Below, in pieces: positions 17,146 through 26,662 of a stretch of 41,672 nt of DNA. Numbering within the stretch: position 1 is the first letter of the stretch; each line of letters begins with the position of its first letter. Location of the stretch: assembly GCA_002434245.1 (NCBI GenBank), contig DJJR01000045.1:50014-91685 (forward strand), in the 5' to 3' direction. The DNA comes from Pelosinus fermentans. Lineage in GTDB: Bacteria; Bacillota; Negativicutes; DSM-13327. The notes below the pieces were generated by a model. That model was not told where the DNA came from, ran no database searches, and saw nothing but the letters and a program-made list of their open reading frames with translations. A program made the position numbers and the translations under genes.

Positions 17146-18024
17146 TCATGAATTTATCAGCTCACCAATACTAGCATGCAGACCATTCTTTGGCAACCCT
17201 TCCCATACCTCGGTCTCCGTTAAGGTGCCACAGGCTCTGCAATCATCATTTACCACCAGCATTACATAATACTGATCAGGACGAAACAACCGAACAATAT
17301 CTTTAAGCAATACACCTTTCATAACGGTAAGATGTGTCGTTGGCATCATTCCCCTTGAGCGCAGTAAGGTTTTCTTTTGAGCCATGATGCGTAAAGTGCG
17401 AAAGCCAGCCATCTTTAATTCACTTTTTGCGGTTGTGTATAAAAAAATAGCTGCTACTAGAAAAGAAATATTTATTGTGCTGCCTTGCACATATTGAAAA
17501 ATCACAATGGATACCAATGAAATACTTACACATTTACTGACACCAGCAGCAATAGCAGTGGCCTTTCCATAATCTATATATAAAGCCAGCCATGCTCTAA
17601 AAATGCGCCCACCATCAAGAGGTAAACCTGGTATCATATTAAAGATTGCCAGCATGATATTCGCTTTGTAAAAAAAATCCCATATTTCAGTCCACAAATT
17701 AAAATAAAACATACTACCATAAACAATCGCCGCCAAAACCATACTTGCTGCTGGTCCGGCGGCGGCTATTATCATCTCACTTTTTGAACTGGCTGCCCCC
17801 AATCCTTCGATTCGTGCCACACCACCAAAGGGTAGCAACTCCACTTCACGCACTGAAAATCCTAAGGCTATAGCAGCCCCTGCGTGAGCTAATTCATGCC
17901 AGAGCACTGCACTAAAAACGAGAAGTACTTTCATCATCATACCAGCTAAAGAGAAGAATAAGATCATTGCGATAAACCAATAACTCACGATCAAGTCTAT
18001 CCCTGCTACATTAGCAACCCGCAA
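17146..18024 (-). CDS. spoIVFB: Stage IV sporulation intramembrane metalloprotease SpoIVFB
   Basis: SpoIVFB is a site-2-type zinc protease in the outer forespore membrane that cleaves pro-sigma-K in the mother cell. The 292-residue multi-span protein has HELAH giving H43, E44 and H47, and the third ligand D137 in PGLPLDGGR; these positions equal those I recall for the B. subtilis enzyme. The C-terminal 100 residues (from about 195) form a soluble CBS-like part. The start is a TTG at 18024 behind GGAGAGGAG. The stop codon of spoIVFA lies six bases upstream, so the two are coupled. Its presence implies a sigma-K checkpoint in this organism. Confidence 0.9.
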   Translation of the reverse strand: MRVANVAGIDLIVSYWFIAMILFFSLAGMMMKVLLVFSAVLWHELAHAGAAIALGFSVREVELLPFGGVARIEGLGAASSKSEMIIAAAGPAASMVLAAIVYGSMFYFNLWTEIWDFFYKANIMLAIFNMIPGLPLDGGRIFRAWLALYIDYGKATAIAAGVSKCVSISLVSIVIFQYVQGSTINISFLVAAIFLYTTAKSELKMAGFRTLRIMAQKKTLLRSRGMMPTTHLTVMKGVLLKDIVRLFRPDQYYVMLVVNDDCRACGTLTETEVWEGLPKNGLHASIGELINS

Positions 18025-18029
18025 TCAAC

Positions 18030-18770
18030 TCACTTCTCCTCTCCCTTAGGAAACTCTCCCTTTAACCGAGTGGTAGGATCAATGGCCTTACCGTTTTCCC
18101 TCACTTCAAAATAAAGTAAAGGTCCAGTTACCATGCCACTTTTACCTACTTTAGCAATAATCTGTCCTTGGCTAATCGCATCCCCCTGCTGTACAAGAAC
18201 TTCTCCTAAGTGACCATATACAGTTTCAATCTCCTGACTATGTTCGATGATTACTACCTTTCCCAATTGGGCACTATCCGTAATCATTTTTACCTTACCA
18301 GGAGCAGCTGCTTGCACACTCGTTCCTAAAGCAGCTTCCATATCAATTCCTTCATGCATTTTTTCTTGTTTTAACACAGGATCAACGCCCCAGCCAAATG
18401 GAACTGTAATTTTCCCTGTAACAGGCGCATGCATATACAATAATGGATCTGCAGGTTTGGATATTGTAGTCTGAACTCTTTTAAGTATTGAGAGATCTAG
18501 ATTTTCTGGAGCCACACTAATGATTTTTTCTACTACATAATTCACATCTGTTTGCGCTGTTAAGGTATAACGAACTCCATCATCCATAATTCTTCCAATG
18601 GCAGTTTCCGATATATGAGCACAATATACAATTGCAAACAGAATGCCTGCTATAATTGTCTTTTTAAGCCAATTATAGTTCACCTCTTCCTCTTGATACT
18701 GCCATGAATAATCTGTCTCCCTTGTTTCCCCCCATCGATTCTTTCTTAACTTATTCCATAGCTTTGCCAT
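18030..18770 (-). CDS. spoIVFA: SpoIVFA-like membrane protein with degenerate M23 (LytM) domain
   Basis: This 246-residue protein has a cytoplasmic N-terminus, one membrane segment (about 38-56) and a C-terminal LytM/M23 fold (about 112-236). H139 and D143 of the HxxxD motif remain (MHEGIDME) and so does H187, but the usual GPHLHFE motif reads GPLLYFE (216-222). Two histidines, one a zinc ligand, are therefore lost and peptidase activity is unlikely. SpoIVFA in B. subtilis is likewise a non-enzymatic anchor and regulator of SpoIVFB, and the gene directly precedes spoIVFB. The ATG at 18770 follows GGGGGTG. Confidence 0.85.
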   Translation of the reverse strand: MAKLWNKLRKNRWGETRETDYSWQYQEEEVNYNWLKKTIIAGILFAIVYCAHISETAIGRIMDDGVRYTLTAQTDVNYVVEKIISVAPENLDLSILKRVQTTISKPADPLLYMHAPVTGKITVPFGWGVDPVLKQEKMHEGIDMEAALGTSVQAAAPGKVKMITDSAQLGKVVIIEHSQEIETVYGHLGEVLVQQGDAISQGQIIAKVGKSGMVTGPLLYFEVRENGKAIDPTTRLKGEFPKGEEK

Positions 18771-18846
18771 ATCGCACCCCCACACCAGCACCTATTACTA
18801 TAGAATATATATGAGAAAAGGAATGCAATATATGCTTAGAATTTCA

Positions 18847-18876
18847 AAGAGGATACACCTGGCGGCGCATCCTCTT
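18847..18876 (-). terminator. Intrinsic terminator after rodA
   Basis: Arms AAGAGGAT (18847-18854) and ATCCTCTT (18869-18876) form a stem that can extend inward with GCGCC/GGTGT on the minus strand. A short TTTGAAATTCT tail follows. It lies about 75 bases beyond the rodA stop codon and separates it from spoIVFA. Confidence 0.7.
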
Positions 18877-18949
18877 GCATCTTTTTGTACATGTTGAGAT
18901 CTACTATACAGACTAACAATCTACGTTACATTTTAAAGCATTGCATAAT

Positions 18950-20056
18950 TTAAAACATAATCTTTTGTCTACGCATATAGATATTTAGTAATATACCAAT
19001 GCTAATCATATTCGTAGTAAGAGCACTAACTCCATAACTCATTAAAGGTAAGGGGATACCGGTTACCGGCATAATACCAGCAGTCATCCCTACATTCACT
19101 AATACATGGAACGTCAACATCGAGGTAATGCCTGTCGCCAGCAACGTTCCAAAATTATCTTTTGCTTCACCAGCAATTTTTACACCCCGATATAAGAGAA
19201 TGAAGTACAGTAATAAAATCAAAACCGCTCCAATGAAGCCAAGTTCCTCACCAATCACAGCAAAAATAAAATCTGTATGGTTTTCCGGTAAAAAGTTCAA
19301 CTGGCTTTGGGTACCGCCAAAAAGTCCTTTACCAAATAGCATTCCTGACCCAATGGCAATCTTAGACTGTATAATATGATAACCAGATCCTAATGGATCA
19401 ACATTTGGGTCAATAAATACAGATAATCGCATTTTTTGATAATCCTTTAGGAAATGCCAAAATATAGGCATCAAAGCAGCACCAGCGCCAAAAATCATCA
19501 TCAAATGCTTACTTTTAATCCCTGCAATAAAGAGCATACCAAATAAAATAGCTAAAAACACAAGAGAAGTCCCAAGATCAGGCTGCTTTAAAATTAACAA
19601 GAAAGGTACACCCACGTATAAAAAAATGGGTATTAGATCTTTAAATGAATTGAGCTTCCCTGTTTTTTTGTCCAGCATATCCGCTAATGCAATGATCATA
19701 ATTAACTTAGAGAACTCTGAAGGCTGTAAGCTAATAGGACCTATTTGTATCCATCGCTGCGCGCCAAGAGCTGATTGGCCTATAAACATAACAGCCAATA
19801 ACATGACTAAATTGATACCATACAACCCATTCGCAAATTTACCTAGTACTTTATAGTCAAAATTCAATAAAATAATTATGAAAACCACATTAAACAAGGC
19901 AAACATTCCCTGACGCTCAACATACCAATATCGTTCTTCACCAGGTGTATTGATATGAGTAGCGCTGCCAATTATTACTAAACTTATCAAAATCAGTATC
20001 GCCGTTGTGGTAATTGTAACAAAATCTAAATTTCGTAATAGACGCCGATTTAACAT
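18950..20056 (-). CDS. rodA: Rod-shape peptidoglycan polymerase RodA
   Basis: RodA is a SEDS-family glycosyltransferase that polymerises lipid II for elongation, working with PBP2. The 368-residue protein has about ten hydrophobic spans. The signatures LGAQRWIQIGPISLQPSEFSK (central), KQPDLGTSLVF, FLPENHTDFIFAVIGEELG and the C-terminal GIPLPLMSYG are typical of SEDS proteins, and the length fits RodA more than FtsW. Its PBP2 partner (mrdA) lies on the far side of minCDE. A separate promoter precedes it. The ribosome-binding site is weak. Confidence 0.93.
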   Translation of the reverse strand: MLNRRLLRNLDFVTITTTAILILISLVIIGSATHINTPGEERYWYVERQGMFALFNVVFIIILLNFDYKVLGKFANGLYGINLVMLLAVMFIGQSALGAQRWIQIGPISLQPSEFSKLIMIIALADMLDKKTGKLNSFKDLIPIFLYVGVPFLLILKQPDLGTSLVFLAILFGMLFIAGIKSKHLMMIFGAGAALMPIFWHFLKDYQKMRLSVFIDPNVDPLGSGYHIIQSKIAIGSGMLFGKGLFGGTQSQLNFLPENHTDFIFAVIGEELGFIGAVLILLLYFILLYRGVKIAGEAKDNFGTLLATGITSMLTFHVLVNVGMTAGIMPVTGIPLPLMSYGVSALTTNMISIGILLNIYMRRQKIMF

Positions 20057-20092
20057 ACCTTACACATACCTTCCATATCAAGTCATTTCTTT

Positions 20093-20121
20093 ATTATAAT
20101 ATCATTTCCCAATTTCGTCCA
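20093..20121 (-). promoter_or_regulatory. Sigma-A-type promoter of rodA
   Basis: On the minus strand TGGACG (20116-20121) and a perfect TATAAT (20093-20098) are 17 bases apart. The pair sits about 35 bases before the rodA start codon and just after the minE terminator, so rodA is probably transcribed independently. Confidence 0.65.
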
Positions 20122-20128
20122 CTTAAAA

Positions 20129-20151
20129 GGCGCAGTATAGTATACTGCGCC
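20129..20151 (-). terminator. Intrinsic terminator after minE
   Basis: A perfect ten-base stem (GGCGCAGTAT, 20129-20138, with 20142-20151) has a three-base loop. TTTTAAG follows on the minus strand. It ends minCDE about 70 bases after the minE stop codon. Confidence 0.8.
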
Positions 20152-20218
20152 TGATGGTAATTTTTATACGATGATGAAACCGCTCTCATTCATAAGAAAT
20201 AAGCTGCTCCCTACCTGC

Positions 20219-20497
20219 TTATCTCTTTGACATAGCGCCTCTTTTCATACTGGTCACAGGAATATTAGCAACAAGAGTGACGGATGATTCGGTATGAGTA
20301 AGATTCACTTCCATGCACTTTTCATTGATATCCATATAATTCGATATGGCTTTAAACATATCATCTTTTAATGTCTCCATCAATTGGGGAGAAACATTAA
20401 CCCTATCATGAACCAGTACCAATCGCAGTCTTTCTTTGGCAATATCTTTCGAAGAATTAGAATCTTTGCCAAAAAGTTTTTGAATCAATTCAAGCAT
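20219..20497 (-). CDS. minE: Cell division topological specificity factor MinE
   Basis: MinE stimulates MinD ATPase and drives pole-to-pole oscillation. The 92-residue protein has the membrane-targeting N-terminal helix (MLELIQKLFGKD), the anti-MinCD segment KERLRLVLVHDRVNVSPQLMETLKDDMFKAISNYMDI (split here as 21-57) and the C-terminal topological domain ending in IPVTSMKRG. GGGAGG precedes the ATG. It follows minD by about 13 bases. A MinE-type system, instead of DivIVA/MinJ alone, is usual in Negativicutes. Confidence 0.95.
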   Translation of the reverse strand: MLELIQKLFGKDSNSSKDIAKERLRLVLVHDRVNVSPQLMETLKDDMFKAISNYMDINEKCMEVNLTHTESSVTLVANIPVTSMKRGAMSKR

Positions 20498-20510
20498 TTT
20501 TATTCCTCCC

Positions 20511-21302
20511 TTAAAGATTGAATATTTTCTTTAATTTATTAAAAAAGCTAGTATTATCTTCAATAATCATTAATGGTATATTTTCACCCATTAAACGCCG
20601 AACAATATTCTTATAAGCTGTACTTGCCTGGGAAATAGGATTGACAACTGCTGGCTCTCCTCGATTGGTTGAAACGACAATATAATCATCCTCTGGTATA
20701 ATGCCTAATAAATCAATGGCTAAGATCTCAATAATATCATCAATACTCATCATATCACCTTTTTTAACCATGCGAGGCCGGATACGATTCACAATCAGTT
20801 TCGGGTTATGTTTCCCCTCTGACTCTAATAAGCCAATGATACGATCAGCATCACGCACCGCTGATACCTCAGGGGTAGTCACAATAATCGCCCGATCAGC
20901 CCCAGCTATTGCGTTCTTAAATCCCTGCTCAATACCTGCAGGACAGTCAATAATCACAAAATCAAAATCTTGTTTTAATTCATCACACAGTTGTTTCATT
21001 TGTTCTGGAGTTACTGCATTTTTATCACGAGTTTGAGCCGCAGGTAAAAGATAGAGGGATTCATAACGTTTATCCCGAATCAATGCTTGCTTTAGCCGAC
21101 AATTTCCGTCTGTAACATCCACTAAATCATATACAATTCTATTTTCAAGTCCCATCACTACATCTAAATTACGTAATCCAATATCTGCATCAACTAACAC
21201 TACTTTCTTTCCCTGCAATGCAAAACCAGTCCCCAGATTGGCTGAAGTGGTAGTTTTTCCAACGCCACCTTTGCCCGATGTTATTACAATAACTTCCCCC
21301 AT
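20511..21302 (-). CDS. minD: Septum site-determining ATPase MinD
   Basis: MinD is a ParA/MinD-type ATPase that binds the membrane as a dimer and recruits MinC. Counting from the ATG at 21302 the deviant Walker A motif GKGGVGKTT is at 10-18, DADIGLRNLDVVMGLE follows, and the protein ends in an amphipathic membrane-targeting helix (NTSFFNKLKKIFNL). The length is 263 residues. A longer frame to 21335 exists, but GGAGG six bases before 21302 decides the start. Confidence 0.97.
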   Translation of the reverse strand: MGEVIVITSGKGGVGKTTTSANLGTGFALQGKKVVLVDADIGLRNLDVVMGLENRIVYDLVDVTDGNCRLKQALIRDKRYESLYLLPAAQTRDKNAVTPEQMKQLCDELKQDFDFVIIDCPAGIEQGFKNAIAGADRAIIVTTPEVSAVRDADRIIGLLESEGKHNPKLIVNRIRPRMVKKGDMMSIDDIIEILAIDLLGIIPEDDYIVVSTNRGEPAVVNPISQASTAYKNIVRRLMGENIPLMIIEDNTSFFNKLKKIFNL

Positions 21303-21354
21303 ATAGATCCTCCTATATATACAGACCAATGCCAAAGACTTTAGTCTGCTTTAC

Positions 21355-21993
21355 TTATGCTTGTAATTTGTGCATCTCATCTTCCTGCATACTAACTGTT
21401 TTTATAATGACAATCCCGTCTTCGATAAGTGCTACCTCAGCTTGATCAGGCTGATCCAAATGATCCGGTGCTCTAGCAATGAGTCCAGCAATTCTAATTT
21501 GCGAAGCTAATAAACGCTGGGCTGTAATAGTAGCCCTTATATCTCCATAAGCCCCTGCATGCACCACACCGCGACATGTCCCGTTTACAATTATATCTCC
21601 ACCGGCTATTACCTCTGCACCAGGATTCACGTCACCATCAATAACCACGGCACCCTGATGAATAATTTCCTGACCGCTGCGTATAGTTTTTGCAATAACT
21701 AGCCGTTCTATCTCTTTAGTCTCAAACATCGCAATATCATCTGCACACTGATCATTGACTTCACGAAAGACCAATCCATAACCAGCCAGCAGCTTACTTA
21801 ATTCCTCCTGCTCCTGAAAAGAAAGATTACGTACCTTGGCTGGCACTTCCACCATCGTCCCTCGCGAGAAAAAATCAACTGCCGATTCTAGTTTAGCTGC
21901 TAAATTTTCTAAAAGTATTTCAAATTCTACAGATGCATCAAGTACTAATTGTAAACCATTTCTGCTGCCTTTAAATATCACATATTCTCGCAT
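21355..21993 (-). CDS. minC: Septum site-determining protein MinC
   Basis: MinC inhibits FtsZ ring assembly. The product of about 212 residues starts MREYVIFKGSRNGLQLVLD (N-terminal FtsZ-interacting domain). It ends with the beta-helix domain, where repeated short strands carry GAVVIDGDVNPGAEVIAGGDIIVNG and GVVHAGAYGDIRATI, the family signature that binds MinD. The open frame reaches 22110, but GGGAG lies six bases before the ATG at 21993, so I use that start. It is first of minCDE. Confidence 0.93.
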   Translation of the reverse strand: MREYVIFKGSRNGLQLVLDASVEFEILLENLAAKLESAVDFFSRGTMVEVPAKVRNLSFQEQEELSKLLAGYGLVFREVNDQCADDIAMFETKEIERLVIAKTIRSGQEIIHQGAVVIDGDVNPGAEVIAGGDIIVNGTCRGVVHAGAYGDIRATITAQRLLASQIRIAGLIARAPDHLDQPDQAEVALIEDGIVIIKTVSMQEDEMHKLQA

Positions 21994-22138
21994 GTCCATC
22001 TCCCAAGTCTTCTTACAGGTTACATATATCTGCCACTTAGAATTCGCGCTTTTCGCCAATAATCCTGCCAAATTTAAGAAGTTAATTTTAAAATCTAAAA
22101 TACGGGACAATACGACTACTAAGGATCAAAAAAAGAAA

Positions 22139-22178
22139 GCTATCTTGCTGTGATTTGTTTAAATCGCAGCAAGATAGC
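22139..22178 (-). terminator. Intrinsic terminator after mrdA
   Basis: An 18-base stem with a single non-Watson-Crick pair (22139-22156 with 22161-22178) has a four-base loop. T-rich tracts flank it on both strands, and on the minus strand it is followed by TTTCTTTTTTT. It lies about 30 bases past the mrdA stop codon and insulates minCDE. I could not find a clear promoter for minC in the gap that follows. Confidence 0.92.
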
Positions 22179-22207
22179 CCCTTTTTCTTAACATGTCAAC
22201 ATTTTTC

Positions 22208-24046
22208 CTATAGCGCAGTCTGCGGTTTATGAGTCTGCTGTGCTGCTGCAGGATCTTGATTCAGATTAAAGGCTGCCTCCATAATCTTTCTGGCAATTGG
22301 CGCAGCAGATCCTGTACCAAATCCCCCTTGTTCTACAATCACTACAACTACGATTCGAGGATCCTCGTAAGGACCATAAGCGATAAACCAGCCATGATCA
22401 CTGCCATGAGAATTTTCTGCTGTACCCGTTTTACCAGCAATAGATATAGGGAAATCACGAAATGCTTGAGCAGCTGTACCGCCTTCAAGGGTAACATCGC
22501 GAAGTGACTCTCGAATAAGAGTAAGGGTTCTATCTGATAATTGTATTCTTCCCACTTCTTCAGGAGCAAAGGTTTTAATAACTTCTCCCTTATCAGAACT
22601 AATCTTACTGACTAAATAAGGACGATACCGATACCCACCATTAGCAATTTCGCTCATTAAGACAGCAACCTGCAAAGGAGTTGTTAGTTGAAAGCCTTGA
22701 CCGATAGCCGCATCAAAGGTTTCAGATAGATACCATTCCTCACCATATACCTTCTCTTTATAGCGCTGATTTGCAACCAGCCCTTCTGATTCCCCTTGCA
22801 GATTAATGCCAGTTGTGACTCCTAAACCAAACATACGTGCATATTTTTCTAAGTTATCAATTCCTAAGCGATTCCCCATTTCATAAAAATAAACATTATC
22901 AGACTTAGTGAGAGCTTCCTTAAAATTAATCCATCCTAAGGCTTCTCCTTCAGAGTTTCCTTTAGGAATAATCCAATGCTTCCCCGTATCTAGTATTTTT
23001 TCTTCAGGAGTTACCTTGCCAAGTTCCAAGGCTGCAGCACCTGTTACCAGTTTAAAAGTAGACCCAGGTGGATATTCTCCTGAAATGGCCTTGTTATTCA
23101 TAGGATTATTGGGATTTTCATTTAATGCTTTCCAATCCTTGCTAGAAATCCCACCTGAGAATAAATTAGGGTTAAAAGTCGGCCTGCTTACCATCGCCAA
23201 AATTTCTCCTGTTTTTGGATTCATCGCAATCGCCGCTGCTGCTTTCGCATTCCGAAACTCACTCTTTGTCTGCAAATATGTAAGTTGTTCGTCAATTGCT
23301 ATTTCAGCAGCTTTTTGTATTTTATAATCAATGGTTAATGTTAGGTTTTTCCCTGGTACGGTTTCCTTTCGTCCTAACACGTTGACAGGACGACCGGTTA
23401 CGTCCACTTCAACCTGATTTCCTCCATCTATTCCACGTAATTCACGATCATATATTTTTTCTAAACCAAATTTCCCAATAATGTCGCCGCTCTTATACAC
23501 ATTGGATTTTTCTTTTGCCTCTTCCAATTCTACATCATTGATTTCACTGACATAACCAAATAAGTGAGCAGCCAGCTCGTTATTAATATAATTCCGAATC
23601 GGCTGAATTTCAATTACTACACCTGGCAATTCTGCACGACGTTCCTCAATCTTTGTTACAATATCTGGACCAATATCTGATTTAATACGAATCGGCTCAA
23701 ATCTGCCATTATGCTGACTTAACTTCTTTTTGATTTCATCAGGAGCTATATTTAAGATACTGGCTACTTTAACAATAATATCATCAGGAACGGGCCCGGA
23801 AATCGGCAGTAACGATACTGCGAAACCTGGACGATTCGAGACAAGGGGAATGCCATTTCGATCATAAAACATGCCGCGAGGAGCCATTATAGGAGCAAGT
23901 CTGATACGATTACCATCTGCTTTTTCTCCATAATATTTCCCTTGGACGACTTGCAAATATCCTAAACGACTAACCAAAGCTACAAATACTAAAAGAATAA
24001 TAATTGCCAGCACATCCAGCCTGTAATTTGATCGTTTCACCAACAT
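22208..24046 (-). CDS. mrdA: Penicillin-binding protein 2 (elongation transpeptidase)
   Basis: PBP2 cross-links peptidoglycan during side-wall growth, paired with RodA. The 612-residue protein has an N-terminal membrane anchor (about 10-32), a dimerisation/pedestal domain containing RNRIRLAP-like residues (GNRIRLAPIMAPRGMFYDRNG, 45-65) and a transpeptidase domain. The active-site motifs are S329-TFK (SxxK), S382-DN and K539-TG. AAAGGAGG eight bases before the ATG supports the start. It follows mreBCD but is separated from mreD by a hairpin terminator, so partial uncoupling is likely. Confidence 0.95.
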   Translation of the reverse strand: MLVKRSNYRLDVLAIIILLVFVALVSRLGYLQVVQGKYYGEKADGNRIRLAPIMAPRGMFYDRNGIPLVSNRPGFAVSLLPISGPVPDDIIVKVASILNIAPDEIKKKLSQHNGRFEPIRIKSDIGPDIVTKIEERRAELPGVVIEIQPIRNYINNELAAHLFGYVSEINDVELEEAKEKSNVYKSGDIIGKFGLEKIYDRELRGIDGGNQVEVDVTGRPVNVLGRKETVPGKNLTLTIDYKIQKAAEIAIDEQLTYLQTKSEFRNAKAAAAIAMNPKTGEILAMVSRPTFNPNLFSGGISSKDWKALNENPNNPMNNKAISGEYPPGSTFKLVTGAAALELGKVTPEEKILDTGKHWIIPKGNSEGEALGWINFKEALTKSDNVYFYEMGNRLGIDNLEKYARMFGLGVTTGINLQGESEGLVANQRYKEKVYGEEWYLSETFDAAIGQGFQLTTPLQVAVLMSEIANGGYRYRPYLVSKISSDKGEVIKTFAPEEVGRIQLSDRTLTLIRESLRDVTLEGGTAAQAFRDFPISIAGKTGTAENSHGSDHGWFIAYGPYEDPRIVVVVIVEQGGFGTGSAAPIARKIMEAAFNLNQDPAAAQQTHKPQTAL

Positions 24047-24088
24047 GATGACATCCTCCTTTCTCCCCCAATTTTTAAAACTTAAAAC

Positions 24089-24112
24089 AGGACTTGGCTA
24101 GTGCCAAGTCCT
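24089..24112 (-). terminator. Intrinsic terminator between mreD and mrdA
   Basis: A perfect ten-base stem, AGGACTTGGC (24089-24098) with 24103-24112, has a four-base loop and is followed on the minus strand by GTTTTAAGTTTT. Some read-through into mrdA would be expected because no clear promoter lies between. Confidence 0.8.
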
Positions 24113-24151
24113 TTAGATACAGACGAAAGCCATAGACCTTATATTTTTGCT

Positions 24152-24637
24152 TTATTCTGCAGTAAATTTAATCAAGCGATATACGGCATGATGTATGGGA
24201 ACTGCCACAAGTAAATTATAGCCAATAAGAGGCATTATGTTCTGTGTTAGTGCGGCAATTAGGTCAACCTTGTAGCCAAAAAATACTAATAGCAGCATCC
24301 CGGTCAACCCATTAAATATGGTTGCAACAAACGTAGCTAATATTGGTAACAGCACATGTTCTTTAAATACTTTACGTTCTGCCATCCCGAAGAGATAGCC
24401 AGTTGATAATTTGGACAATGTGCCAATTCCAAAAATACCGCCAGACGCTAAGTCTTGTAATAATCCTGCAAAAAAGCCCATACCGACTCCATTCTCTTTA
24501 CCAGACAGCAGGGCATAGGATACCACGATTATCAGGAGTACATCAGGAAAAATACCCCGGATTGAAATAAGAGGTATTAGCGTAGACTGCACAATAATCG
24601 TTATTAGAAGAACGCCACCCCATATTAATATATTCAT
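24152..24637 (-). CDS. mreD: Rod shape-determining membrane protein MreD
   Basis: MreD is a small polytopic membrane protein of the elongasome. The 161-residue product has about five hydrophobic spans and the family pattern near the N-terminus (IIVQSTLIPLISIRGIFPDVLLIIVVSYALLSGKENGVGMGF across 15-56). Its ATG overlaps the mreC stop codon by four bases (ATGA), typical of coupled mreCD. Confidence 0.9.
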   Translation of the reverse strand: MNILIWGGVLLITIIVQSTLIPLISIRGIFPDVLLIIVVSYALLSGKENGVGMGFFAGLLQDLASGGIFGIGTLSKLSTGYLFGMAERKVFKEHVLLPILATFVATIFNGLTGMLLLVFFGYKVDLIAALTQNIMPLIGYNLLVAVPIHHAVYRLIKFTAE

Positions 24638-25548
24638 TGTCTTACTCCCTGAGCCGGCACTGGTGTTTTTCCTGAAGCATCAGGAGATACAATTGGAGTT
24701 GTCGGAGGCAAGGTAGGAATCGGTTCACGTGAACGCAAAATAATAGAGACCTCTTCTAGTCTATCAAAATCTACTGCAGGATTCAAGACAGCATATTTTA
24801 ACAAACCACCTTCTTCATTAACCAAGTCTACTACTTCACCAATTAATATTCCTTTAGGATAAATACCGCCAAATCCTGATGTAATAAGCTTATCACCTTT
24901 TATCACATCAGCATCCCGAGCAATATTTACCATTCTTGGCGCTAAGGGTGTAGCGCTATGTCCTTCTACAATAGCTGCGACTCTCGACTCTGGACGTTGT
25001 ACCAATGCCCCTACTGCACTTCGAGGGTCAAGAATCAAATTCACTTTAGCCACGTTCGCATATACACTCACAACGCTGCCAACAAGTCCCTGAGGAGTAA
25101 CCACAGGCATATCTTTAGCAATACCGTCGGCAGTTCCACGATTAATGATAATCGTACTTGTCCAGCTCCCAGGATCACGTCCTACGACTGCAGCTGTCAC
25201 TAAATCAAACTGTGGTACCCCTTTTTTATACTCTAACATACCTTGAAGGCGTGCATTCTCTGCCATAATTTCAGTCATATTCAAATTGCTTTGCCGAAGA
25301 TTTTCATTTTCTATCCGCAGCGCTTTGTTATCACGATAGGCTGTCATTAATTCACCGGTGGATAAACCAATATTACGAAAGGTAAAGCCAACATTGCTAA
25401 CAACCGATTGAACAGGCGCCAACACAACAGTAATTGTTTTCTCCATAAAGGCAAACTTATATTTACCCTGGGCGAGAGAGCTAGCCAGCCAAAGGACGAG
25501 TAACACAGCCACTACTAATATGGCCATTTTTCTGTGAAACAAGCGCAC
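24634..25548 (-). CDS. mreC: Rod shape-determining protein MreC
   Basis: MreC links the cytoplasmic MreB filament to the extracytoplasmic wall enzymes. The 304-residue protein has an N-terminal membrane segment (about 8-26), a coiled coil (about 62-105) and two beta-domains with VVGRDPGSWTSTIIINRGTADGI and ITSGFGGIYPKGILIGEV. The final 30 residues are proline- and threonine-rich. The start is a GTG nine bases after GAGAGGAG. It lies 25 bases after mreB. Confidence 0.95.
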   Translation of the reverse strand: MRLFHRKMAILVVAVLLVLWLASSLAQGKYKFAFMEKTITVVLAPVQSVVSNVGFTFRNIGLSTGELMTAYRDNKALRIENENLRQSNLNMTEIMAENARLQGMLEYKKGVPQFDLVTAAVVGRDPGSWTSTIIINRGTADGIAKDMPVVTPQGLVGSVVSVYANVAKVNLILDPRSAVGALVQRPESRVAAIVEGHSATPLAPRMVNIARDADVIKGDKLITSGFGGIYPKGILIGEVVDLVNEEGGLLKYAVLNPAVDFDRLEEVSIILRSREPIPTLPPTTPIVSPDASGKTPVPAQGVRQ

Positions 25549-25572
25549 TGGTGTAATCTCCTCTCTATCCCA

Positions 25573-26622
<1,050 letters not shown>

Positions 26623-26662
26623 TCAATAAGCAAGTACATATTGCTCTTGCTACTTAACAAAT

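Noticed and set aside
26629..26655. AGCAAG/CTTGCT hairpin between radC and mreB as a terminator
   Set aside because: The stem is only six bases with no T-tract; it is mentioned under mreB but not called.
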